DNA of 6,572 bases from DASTRU01 sp035761045 (lineage in GTDB: Bacteria > Pseudomonadota > Gammaproteobacteria > Burkholderiales > Burkholderiaceae_E). A model generated the notes under the pieces. The model did not search any database. It was not told the origin of the DNA and saw nothing but the letters and a program-made list of their open reading frames with translations. A program made the translations under genes and the position numbers. The DNA lies in assembly GCA_035761045.1 (NCBI GenBank), contig DASTRU010000031.1:1-6572 (forward strand). Direction: 5' to 3'. Shown one piece after another: positions 1 to 5,760 of the stretch; position 1 is the first letter of the stretch, and the number at the start of each line of letters is the position of its first letter.

Positions 1-107
1 GGCGAGCTCGCCTTGGGTGTCGACGATGGACTCGACCTGTTCGAAGCGGGTTGCGACGAAGACGATCAATAGCTTGCTAGACCGGCATGGCGCCGTGAGG
101 GTGATGA
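1..107. other. Left-edge segment: end of an undecided neighbouring gene plus leader of the next gene
   Basis: Two readings compete. On the plus strand a frame open from base 1 ends with TAG at 70-72 and gives a short acidic tail finishing ...CDEDDQ, which would be the last 23 residues of an upstream gene. On the minus strand a frame starting at an ATG at 201-199 runs off the left edge without a stop (67 codons) and includes the plausible stretch LLIVFVATRFEQVESIVDTQ, but it would overlap the start of the plus-strand gene at 108 and its GAGG sits only 3 bases from the ATG. I cannot decide between them. Bases 73-107 are leader sequence for the gene at 108; no convincing -35/-10 pair is visible. 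Confidence 0.3.
97..100 (+). promoter_or_regulatory. Shine-Dalgarno GAGG fixing the start at 108
   Basis: GAGG lies 7 bases before the ATG at 108-110. A nearby ATG at 104-106 is in another frame and closer to the GAGG, so 108 is the better start for the long frame. Confidence 0.6.
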
Positions 108-1184
108 ATGAGTGGTATTGAAGGTTTAGGCGGGCGATGGCGACCGGGATCGGTTGATGGGTTTTCCACCTCGCCTTCCACGTCGAGCAATCGTTCGTCA
201 TCGCCCTCGCGTGAAGTAGCGCCGCGCCCCGACCGACCAGTGGGCATGCCGTCCGCGCCCGAACTTAGGGCCGATGCTCTTGCGGCCAACGTATCGAAAA
301 CATCGTTCTCCGGCTCACCGCCGGCGCGCTTTCAGCTGCCGCGATTACGGCTAGCCAATCCGTTGACGGGAAATAGCCCACCCAAATCACCGTCGCGGAC
401 CGGACGGTTAGGGCTACGAGCGCAGTTGCCGGGCTTAGGCACGCTCAGCGTGCGGCGCATGAATCGTGGCAACGACGGAAGGGTCTTCAATGAAGATCGC
501 ATCGAGAAGCTCGCGAACGGAGGCAGCTTATTTCATGGCGCGCCATCGGCTAGCTTGCTTACCTTTTTTCATCCCGACCCCGCCTTGCGCGGCAAGTTAA
601 TGTCGATGAAGGAGTTACGCGCGAATAACCTCGTGCCGTTTTCGGGCGAATGCGGCAACACCTTGAGTTCGCGCGCGCGCGACGCGGTGTCTAGCGTGGA
701 TCTGCCGCATTTCTGCGAGGCCTATAACTACGCGGGATCAACGAGCGGCACGCAAGACGCGGACGCGGCCGTGGGCTTCAATCCGCAAAGCTCCAACAAC
801 AAGTTGAAGGAGCTCATGGAAATACTGTCGCATGACGACGGACATAACGAACTCTTTGAAACCGCGCGGGCTCAGGTAAAACTCATTCACGAACAACGCG
901 CGCGCTATCAAGAATTGCCCGTCTCCCAACAACGTTTGGTGAGCGACGGGTTTGCCGTGGTGTATGCGATTTCGCGCGACGTCGAACAAGACACCGCGCG
1001 CACCAAGGCCGGCGGCTCCGATATCGCGGGCGAGCACTTCATCGAAGGTGGCGTGAACGCGAGCGAGATCACCGCCTTATTCGTTGAACGGTCGCGCGTG
1101 AACGAGGTGAAGAACATCGTGGATCAAGCGGGCGCGCGTCACATCAAGGTCGCAAGCTTCGACGATATTTCGGTCAGCTTGTAA
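108..1184 (+). CDS. Unrecognised 358-aa protein with disordered N-terminus; candidate secreted effector, possibly ADP-ribosyltransferase-like
   Basis: I do not recognise this gene. Residues 1-115 are low-complexity and rich in Ser, Pro, Arg and Gly (Ser clusters at 20-34), without a Sec signal peptide or membrane segment, which resembles the flexible leader of type III effectors; E5 is atypical for such a signal. A folded region follows at about 125-358. It holds LFHGAPSASL (141-150, H143), LVPFSGEC (175-182), DAVSSVDL (192-199), EAYNYA (204-209), the strand-like FAVVYAISR (282-290) and EHFIEGGVNASEITALFV (309-326), then a C-terminal strand IKVASF. An early His-Gly, a middle Ser pair or Tyr, and a late Glu before a hydrophobic strand recall the H-Y-E or R-S-E plan of ADP-ribosyltransferases, but this is by-eye inference. 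Two Cys (182, 203) leave a cysteine enzyme possible. The start has a good SD. No hrpII/PIP-type box is seen upstream. The gene converges on the diguanylate cyclase gene. Being a real gene is likely; its function is open. Confidence 0.75.
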   Translation: MSGIEGLGGRWRPGSVDGFSTSPSTSSNRSSSPSREVAPRPDRPVGMPSAPELRADALAANVSKTSFSGSPPARFQLPRLRLANPLTGNSPPKSPSRTGRLGLRAQLPGLGTLSVRRMNRGNDGRVFNEDRIEKLANGGSLFHGAPSASLLTFFHPDPALRGKLMSMKELRANNLVPFSGECGNTLSSRARDAVSSVDLPHFCEAYNYAGSTSGTQDADAAVGFNPQSSNNKLKELMEILSHDDGHNELFETARAQVKLIHEQRARYQELPVSQQRLVSDGFAVVYAISRDVEQDTARTKAGGSDIAGEHFIEGGVNASEITALFVERSRVNEVKNIVDQAGARHIKVASFDDISVSL

Positions 1185-1203
1185 CGCGCGCGCGCCGCGC
1201 GGC
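1185..1203. other. 19-base convergent gap with a GC-rich palindrome
   Basis: The stops of the two converging genes (TAA at 1182-1184 on plus, TAA at 1206-1204 on minus) are 19 bases apart. The gap is almost pure G/C alternation and includes the self-complementary GCCGCGCGGC at its right end. It could form a strong hairpin in either transcript, but no T-tract follows on either strand, so it is not a standard intrinsic terminator. Confidence 0.4.
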
Positions 1204-4200
1204 TTAGGCCGCTTCGAGGTGATACGTGTTGCGACCGGCGGCCTTGGCCACGTACAAGGCCTTGTCGGCGCGCGACAATAATTCCTCGGGCGTGGCTTCG
1301 TCGTGCATTTGAAACGCGATACCCACGCTCGTGCTGACGTCGATGTGGATATCGTCGATCTCGAACGGTTGGCGAATTTGCGCCATGATTTTTCGCGCCA
1401 CGAGTTGCGGCTCGACCATGCCGTGCAAGCCTTCGAGAATCACCACGAATTCATCGCCCGCCAAGCGCGCGACGGTATCGGTGGCGCGCACCGAGAGCCG
1501 CAAGCGACGCGCGAATTCTTGCAGCACTAAGTCGCCAATGCGATGCCCGAACGTATCGTTGATCGACTTAAAGCGATCGACATCGAGGAAGAACAACGCG
1601 ATCGGATGACCATTGCGACGACGCCGCGCCAAGGCATCGGCCAAGCGTTCCTCGAACCCATGGCGATTGGGCAAGCCCGTCAAGGAATCGGTGCGGACCA
1701 ACGCGGCTAATTGTTGCTCGGCCGCTTTCATGACCGAGATATCGGTCACCAAGGCATAGATGCCTTCGACCACGCCGTCGTTGGACACATCGGGCAGGTA
1801 AATCGTGTGCATATGCCGATGCACGCCCAGCGGTGTCGATTCAACATCGAACTCGGTGCGCTCGCCCGTCAACGCGCGACGCAATAACTCCTTGTGCGCT
1901 TGGTACTCGGCGGCACTCAGGGTTTCGCGCACCGACATACCGATGATGTCGGACGGCTCGACGCCCAACCACGACTTATACGTGCCATTGCAAAAGCGAT
2001 AGCGCTCGTTCTTATCGATGTAGGAGATCAACACTGGCAAGTTGTCGGTAATGTCGCGCAAGCGTTTTTCGCTCGCCGCCAAACGGCGTTGTTGTTCGAT
2101 ACGCTCGGTAATGTCGATCGTGACCGAATAAAACCCGTTGACGCTGCCGTCGGCTTGCGTATCGGGCACATAGTTTTGCTGGAAGTGCCTTAGCGAACCA
2201 TGCAGCGTCAACATGCTTTCGAAGGCGACGCGTTGGCCGGTAAGAACCGCATCGACATGCTCGCGAATTTGCGCGAGGTACTCCGGATCGCGCGCTTGCG
2301 TGAGCGAGCGTCCAATCAAGGACTCTGGCGAGATGTCGAGTAGCCGCTCGAAATGCTGGTTGGCGAAAAGATAAGTTTCGTTCGCATCGATATGCGAAAT
2401 AAGCGCGGGAATGTTGTCGGTGATCGACTTAAGACGGCGCTCGCTATCGCGCAACCGTTGTTCGGCGTCGCGGCGATGACTAATGTCGTGCAAGAACGCG
2501 ATCGCGGCGAACCCATGCTTTTGGCGAACGGCTGCGATTGAAAGTTCAATCGGAATGGAATGCCCATCTCGATGCAGCGCATGCAACTCCAAGCGCTTGT
2601 TCAGCACGGCGCCCTCGCCGGTGCGCACGAATTTGCGCATGCCCGCTTCGTGCGCGTCGCGGTATTCGTGCGGAATGATGACGTCCGACAGCAGCCGGCC
2701 CATCACCTCCTCGCGCTCCCAGCCAAATGTTTTTTCGGCCTGACGATTCCATTCCTCGATGCGCCCCTCGGTGTCGAGACCGATGAAGGCATCGGGCGCG
2801 TGCGCGAGAATGCGTCGCAGCCGTTGTTCGCTTTCGGCTTGTCGAAGCTCGGCGTTCTTACGCGCGGTGATGTCCATCACCATCACGTAAAAGCCCGCGA
2901 CGCCATGACGATCGATATCGGGGATGTAATCCACGAGCAAATGCACGTCCTCGCCATGCTCGATCGCGTGCTGCTCGAAGCGCCGGCGCTCGCCGCGCAG
3001 TGCGGCGGCTACTTCATGCGCCACGTCTTCGTAGGACTCGGCTCCCATTGATTCTGCGAGCGTCTTACCGAGGTACAAGTCGGGCGCCACGCCATAAATG
3101 GTTTGGTAATACGCGTTGGTGAATCGGTAGCGCTCGTCCTTATCGACATACGCGACAAGCGCGGGCAAGTTGTCGGCCAAGGTACGAATGCGCTTTTCGG
3201 CGTTCATGATGGCTTGATGCGCGCTTGCCATCTCCTCGTCGCGAAGATGCAAGGCCGTGACGTCGCGCGTGGTGATGGCGATGCCGTCGTCCACCGCAAC
3301 CACTTGGTGACGTAGCCACACCTGTTTTTTTGAAGGTGCATCGATGAGAAATTCGTCTTCGACAGCGCGCCGCGTTCGCACGACCTCGCAGTAGGTCTTG
3401 AAAAATCTCGGGTCGTAATTGATTGGAAACGTTTCGAGCAAACGAAGTCCGATGACGGCCGACTTGGACATCGATACCAGCGCGGCACCGCGTTCGTTGC
3501 AATGCGCGAATTCGAAATCGATGATTTCGTCGTGCTCGTCGCGAACGGCGCGCAAGATATAAAACGCATCCAAACTCGCATCCGACGCGGCTTCGAAGCG
3601 AACATGTTCTCGCAGTGTTTGCAGCTGGCTTTGCCTTAAGCGATGTAAAAGCCAGGCAAACCACGCCAGGCCAATCATGAGCAACGCTGTAGCGCCACCC
3701 AAGAACGCATAGGTCTGCGCGCGACGCGCCACGAAATCGCTAAACACTTCTTCTTCGGCAAGACCGGTTGACAATACCAACGGATATCCATCGAGCGTTT
3801 TGTACGCAATCAACCGCTTGATGTTGTCGAGAGAACTGTTTGCCACATAGACGCCTTCGGGTGACTTCGTCACATACTGCGATAAAGTCTTTCCCGCCAA
3901 GTCGCCGAACTTAAGCTGGTCGCCAGTACGCCGTGCGCGCACGACCCAATCCAAGCCAATCACCGTCAATACACCATATTTGCCGAATTGCGCTTCGCTA
4001 TAGGCTTGCGTGAGATACGCTGGATCGATCGACACGACCACCACGCCGGCGAATGCGCCGTTGGCCGTTTGCAATCGACGCGACAACTGAACGCTCCAGC
4101 GCTTGGTCACGCGGCCCATGACCGGTTGACTAATAAATAACCCGCTGAACTTGCCATCGACGTGAACTTTGAAGTGCTCGCGATCGGCGAGATTGGCGGT

Positions 4201-4605
4201 GGCATTGGAGAAGGTCGAGGCGATTAAGTCGCCTTTCGCGTCAAGAATCGACACCGCGAACAGACCCGATTGCCCGGTTAAGCCATTGCGCACCAAACCA
4301 TTAAGGTCCACATCCTCGCCGCGGTGTTCAAAGTCATACGCGATGAACTTCGTGATCTGATCGATCTGCTGCAATGTGCGTTGCGTTTGTTCCTCGAACG
4401 CATGCGTCAAGCCGCGTACGCGAGCGAACGCTTGTTGCTCGATTTGGTCGCGTTCGGTGTTTAGGAATTGAACGGTGAACAGCCATATGGTGGCGATGAT
4501 CATCGTGGCGACAAGAGGCACGGCCCATACCAACCATTTCGCCAGCGAATATGGCGCCGTATACGCGAGCGGCGAAATATTTTTCTTAGGACGAGTACCC
4601 GACAT
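1204..4605 (-). CDS. Membrane-bound sensor diguanylate cyclase: dCache-like domain, five PAS domains, GGDEF
   Basis: Predicted to make cyclic di-GMP from two GTP in response to periplasmic and cytoplasmic signals. Layout by residue: cytoplasmic tail 1-22; TM1 about 25-48; periplasmic dCache-like sensor about 50-298 with the family signature ADREHFKVHVD (140-150) and later QLSRRL and GVVVVSIDP; TM2 about 299-321; degenerate PAS1 333-455; PAS2 466-583; PAS3 589-712 (FixL-like type); PAS4 718-836; PAS5 842-958; GGDEF 965-1129. The catalytic domain keeps DSLTGLPNR (973-981), DVDRFKSIND (1008-1017) and GHRIGD (1020-1025). The active-site loop is AGDEF (1049-1053), an Ala variant found in active cyclases. 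RATD (1040-1043), five residues before it, is a canonical RxxD inhibitory site. No EAL or HD-GYP domain follows, so it should only synthesise. The ATG at 4605 has a weak SD (GGTGAAAG, ending 4 bases before the ATG); the short basic N-terminus before TM1 fits. It lies downstream of cheZ on the same strand, past a terminator. Confidence 0.93.
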   Translation of the reverse strand: MSGTRPKKNISPLAYTAPYSLAKWLVWAVPLVATMIIATIWLFTVQFLNTERDQIEQQAFARVRGLTHAFEEQTQRTLQQIDQITKFIAYDFEHRGEDVDLNGLVRNGLTGQSGLFAVSILDAKGDLIASTFSNATANLADREHFKVHVDGKFSGLFISQPVMGRVTKRWSVQLSRRLQTANGAFAGVVVVSIDPAYLTQAYSEAQFGKYGVLTVIGLDWVVRARRTGDQLKFGDLAGKTLSQYVTKSPEGVYVANSSLDNIKRLIAYKTLDGYPLVLSTGLAEEEVFSDFVARRAQTYAFLGGATALLMIGLAWFAWLLHRLRQSQLQTLREHVRFEAASDASLDAFYILRAVRDEHDEIIDFEFAHCNERGAALVSMSKSAVIGLRLLETFPINYDPRFFKTYCEVVRTRRAVEDEFLIDAPSKKQVWLRHQVVAVDDGIAITTRDVTALHLRDEEMASAHQAIMNAEKRIRTLADNLPALVAYVDKDERYRFTNAYYQTIYGVAPDLYLGKTLAESMGAESYEDVAHEVAAALRGERRRFEQHAIEHGEDVHLLVDYIPDIDRHGVAGFYVMVMDITARKNAELRQAESEQRLRRILAHAPDAFIGLDTEGRIEEWNRQAEKTFGWEREEVMGRLLSDVIIPHEYRDAHEAGMRKFVRTGEGAVLNKRLELHALHRDGHSIPIELSIAAVRQKHGFAAIAFLHDISHRRDAEQRLRDSERRLKSITDNIPALISHIDANETYLFANQHFERLLDISPESLIGRSLTQARDPEYLAQIREHVDAVLTGQRVAFESMLTLHGSLRHFQQNYVPDTQADGSVNGFYSVTIDITERIEQQRRLAASEKRLRDITDNLPVLISYIDKNERYRFCNGTYKSWLGVEPSDIIGMSVRETLSAAEYQAHKELLRRALTGERTEFDVESTPLGVHRHMHTIYLPDVSNDGVVEGIYALVTDISVMKAAEQQLAALVRTDSLTGLPNRHGFEERLADALARRRRNGHPIALFFLDVDRFKSINDTFGHRIGDLVLQEFARRLRLSVRATDTVARLAGDEFVVILEGLHGMVEPQLVARKIMAQIRQPFEIDDIHIDVSTSVGIAFQMHDEATPEELLSRADKALYVAKAAGRNTYHLEAA
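1732..3210 (-). repeat. Intragenic PAS repeat: PAS2, PAS4 and PAS5 of one lineage
   Basis: Three PAS domains open with nearly the same text: LADNLPALVAYVDKDERYRF (476-495), ITDNIPALISHIDANETYLF (728-747) and ITDNLPVLISYIDKNERYRF (852-871). All end with a YxPD motif and a GxY...DIT strand (IPDIDRHGVAGFYVMVMDIT, then the equivalents near 812-832 and 936-956). They look like tandem duplicates, while PAS3 between them is of a different type. The resemblance is clear in protein and only moderate in DNA, so the duplication is not recent. Confidence 0.75.
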
Positions 4606-4634
4606 GGACTTTCACCGAACCGGACCGCGCGACA

Positions 4635-4687
4635 CGAGGACGAACGACCATGTCCTCGCTTTCACACGACTAAGCCATCGAGGACAT
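4635..4687. promoter_or_regulatory. Three CGAGGAC copies in alternating orientation, including a 9-base inverted repeat
   Basis: CGAGGAC occurs at 4635-4641 and 4679-4685, and its complement GTCCTCG at 4652-4658. The inner pair extends to 9 bases, ATGTCCTCG (4650-4658) with CGAGGACAT (4679-4687), separated by 20 bases; the outer pair is separated by 10. The block lies 30-82 bases before the diguanylate cyclase ATG. It could bind a dimeric regulator or form alternative hairpins in the mRNA leader, since the middle copy can pair with either neighbour. It matches no operator I know. Confidence 0.5.
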
Positions 4688-4705
4688 TCACTAATACGTT
4701 AGTGA
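4688..4705. promoter_or_regulatory. Operator-like palindrome TCACTAA-TACG-TTAGTGA
   Basis: A perfect 7-base inverted repeat with a 4-base centre sits between the cheZ terminator and the CGAGGAC block. Its AT-rich arms and length suit a helix-turn-helix dimer site, for example of TetR type, but no such regulator gene is in the window. No T-tract follows it on the minus strand, so it is not a second intrinsic terminator. A weak TAACGT on the minus strand overlaps it and could be a -10 element; this is unproven. Confidence 0.45.
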
Positions 4706-4719
4706 TCCTGGTCCCGATG

Positions 4720-4740
4720 AAAAATCAGGAAGCCCCTGAT
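4720..4740 (-). terminator. Intrinsic terminator after cheZ
   Basis: On the minus strand ATCAGG, loop GGCTT, then CCTGAT form a 6-base-pair stem, followed at once by a run of T (complement of the A run at 4720-4723). It begins 8 bases after the cheZ stop. The stem is short and not very GC-rich, so read-through into the diguanylate cyclase gene is possible. Confidence 0.7.
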
Positions 4741-4748
4741 AAAAAAGC

Positions 4749-5357
4749 TTAGAACCCGAGGCTTTCCAACAAATCGTCGACTTGTGATTGATCCGTCACA
4801 ACGTCGGTGCGTTGTGTGGCATCGACCACGGGGCCATTAAGCCATGCTTGCTCGGCCTTCGTTCGTTGATCGGGTGGCGTGGCTTGTATCAACAAGGCCA
4901 GCAATTGCTCTTCGAGCTTGGTCGCCACGTCCACGATCTTGCGAATGACTTGGCCGGTTAAGTCATGAAAGTCTTGCGCCATCATGATTTCGGTCAAGTG
5001 CGTGTTCATTCGCGTGGACGTGTCTTGCACGGCTTCGACGAACACCATGGCTTTACCCGTCGCCACGGCGGCTACGGGGTCGCGTTTGATGTTGCTGGCT
5101 AAATCGGTGGCGAGTTCCACCAACGCGTCTTGCTCGGCCTTGGCGCGGTCCACGGTATTGAGCACGCGTTCGGCGGCCTCCCCTGTCAAGCGAGCGATGT
5201 AGCCGAGCCGCGCGCGCGCGTCGGGTAAGGAATCAACGGCGGTTTGTAATTCCCTGTCGTAGCCAAGCTCGCGCAACGCGTCGTGAAGCGTGCGCGTGAG
5301 TTCGCCTAAACGTTGATAAAGATCGGGCCCTTCGCCTGTCTGAGACGGTGTCGTCAT
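4749..5357 (-). CDS. cheZ: CheZ, protein phosphatase of CheY-P
   Basis: CheZ speeds removal of phosphate from CheY-P, ending the signal that reverses the flagellar motor. The 202-residue length is close to the 214 of E. coli CheZ. The family signature AQDFHDLTGQVI (127-138) is intact; by alignment with E. coli CheZ, D132 and Q136 correspond to D143 and to the catalytic Q147 that is inserted into the CheY active site. The long helical hairpin spans roughly 60-160. After a flexible Pro/Gln-rich linker the protein ends in QVDDLLESLGF (192-202), the conserved C-terminal helix that docks on CheY-P. The ATG is 7 bases after the cheY stop; GAGG at 5366-5363 (minus strand) overlaps that stop and lies 5 bases from the ATG, suggesting translational coupling. 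It is the last gene of the operon, with a terminator 8 bases downstream. Confidence 0.96.
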   Translation of the reverse strand: MTTPSQTGEGPDLYQRLGELTRTLHDALRELGYDRELQTAVDSLPDARARLGYIARLTGEAAERVLNTVDRAKAEQDALVELATDLASNIKRDPVAAVATGKAMVFVEAVQDTSTRMNTHLTEIMMAQDFHDLTGQVIRKIVDVATKLEEQLLALLIQATPPDQRTKAEQAWLNGPVVDATQRTDVVTDQSQVDDLLESLGF

Positions 5358-5362
5358 GAAAG

Positions 5363-5366
5363 CCTC
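5363..5366 (-). promoter_or_regulatory. Shine-Dalgarno of cheZ overlapping the cheY stop codon
   Basis: GAGG shares bases with the TGA of cheY and is 5 bases before the cheZ ATG, so ribosomes ending cheY reach the cheZ start directly. Confidence 0.7.
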
Positions 5367-5757
5367 ACTTGCCCAGTTTTTGTAGGATCTTCTCGAGCTT
5401 TTCTTCGAGCGTCGCCTTGGTGAATGGTTTGACGATGTAGCCCGAAGCCCCGGCCTGCGCCGCCATCACGATGTCTTCCTTTCGCGCTTCGGCCGTTACC
5501 ATCAGCACGGGTAAGTGCTTGAGCGATGCCTCGGCGCGAATTTGCGCGAGTAATTCAAACCCGTTCATGTTTGGCATGTTGATGTCGCTAACGACGAAGT
5601 CGAACTTGCCGCCCTTGAGCATGCCCAACGCGGCCGCGCCGTCTTCCGCTTCCTCGGCGTTGCCATAACCAATCTCTTTTAAAAGATTGCGCACGATTCG
5701 GCGCATCGTCGAAAAATCGTCGACGATTAAGAATTTCATATCGGTGTCGGTGGTCAT
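5365..5757 (-). CDS. cheY: CheY, chemotaxis response regulator
   Basis: Single-domain receiver (130 aa) that takes phosphate from CheA and, when phosphorylated, binds the flagellar switch. All key residues are visible: acidic pair D13-D14, phospho-acceptor D58 in VVSDINMPNMNG, switch residues T88 (VTAEA) and Y107 (GYIVKPF), and K110; each is one position later than in E. coli CheY (D12, D13, D57, T87, Y106, K109). The text FSTMRRIVRNLLKEIGY is that of the cheZ-linked, motor-directed CheY. The ATG at 5757 is preferred over the Met at residue 7 because AAGGAG stands 6 bases before it. It follows the motB stop by 3 bases and precedes cheZ by 7, so the three are one transcription unit. No receiver-output fusion is present. 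Confidence 0.97.
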   Translation of the reverse strand: MTTDTDMKFLIVDDFSTMRRIVRNLLKEIGYGNAEEAEDGAAALGMLKGGKFDFVVSDINMPNMNGFELLAQIRAEASLKHLPVLMVTAEARKEDIVMAAQAGASGYIVKPFTKATLEEKLEKILQKLGK

Positions 5758-5760
5758 GAA

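Noticed and set aside
39..60. Possible hrpII/PIP box (TTCG pair) upstream of the candidate effector
   Set aside because: On the plus strand only one TTCG is present. On the minus strand TTCG and TTCG are 11 bases apart, not the 16 required, and point the wrong way.
51..79. Sigma-70 promoter TTGCGA ... TTGCTA before the gene at 108
   Set aside because: The spacing is right but the -10 match is too poor to call.
738..1117. Minus-strand frames opposite the candidate effector
   Set aside because: The plus frame is longer, has a good Shine-Dalgarno and ends in folded-looking sequence; the antisense translations show no recognisable pattern.
2560..3051. 163-codon plus-strand open frame opposite the cyclase gene
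   Set aside because: It lies wholly antisense to well-defined PAS2/PAS3 coding sequence and its translation has no domain-like pattern; it is a product of codon bias.
3140..3664. Minus-strand frames of 174 and 133 codons overlapping the cyclase gene
   Set aside because: They are shifted-frame shadows with Arg/Ser/Cys-rich composition inside the PAS1 and TM2 coding region.
4606..4748. c-di-GMP riboswitch or other known riboswitch in the cyclase leader
   Set aside because: None of the conserved GEMM-type sequence blocks is visible; only the short inverted repeats described above are present.
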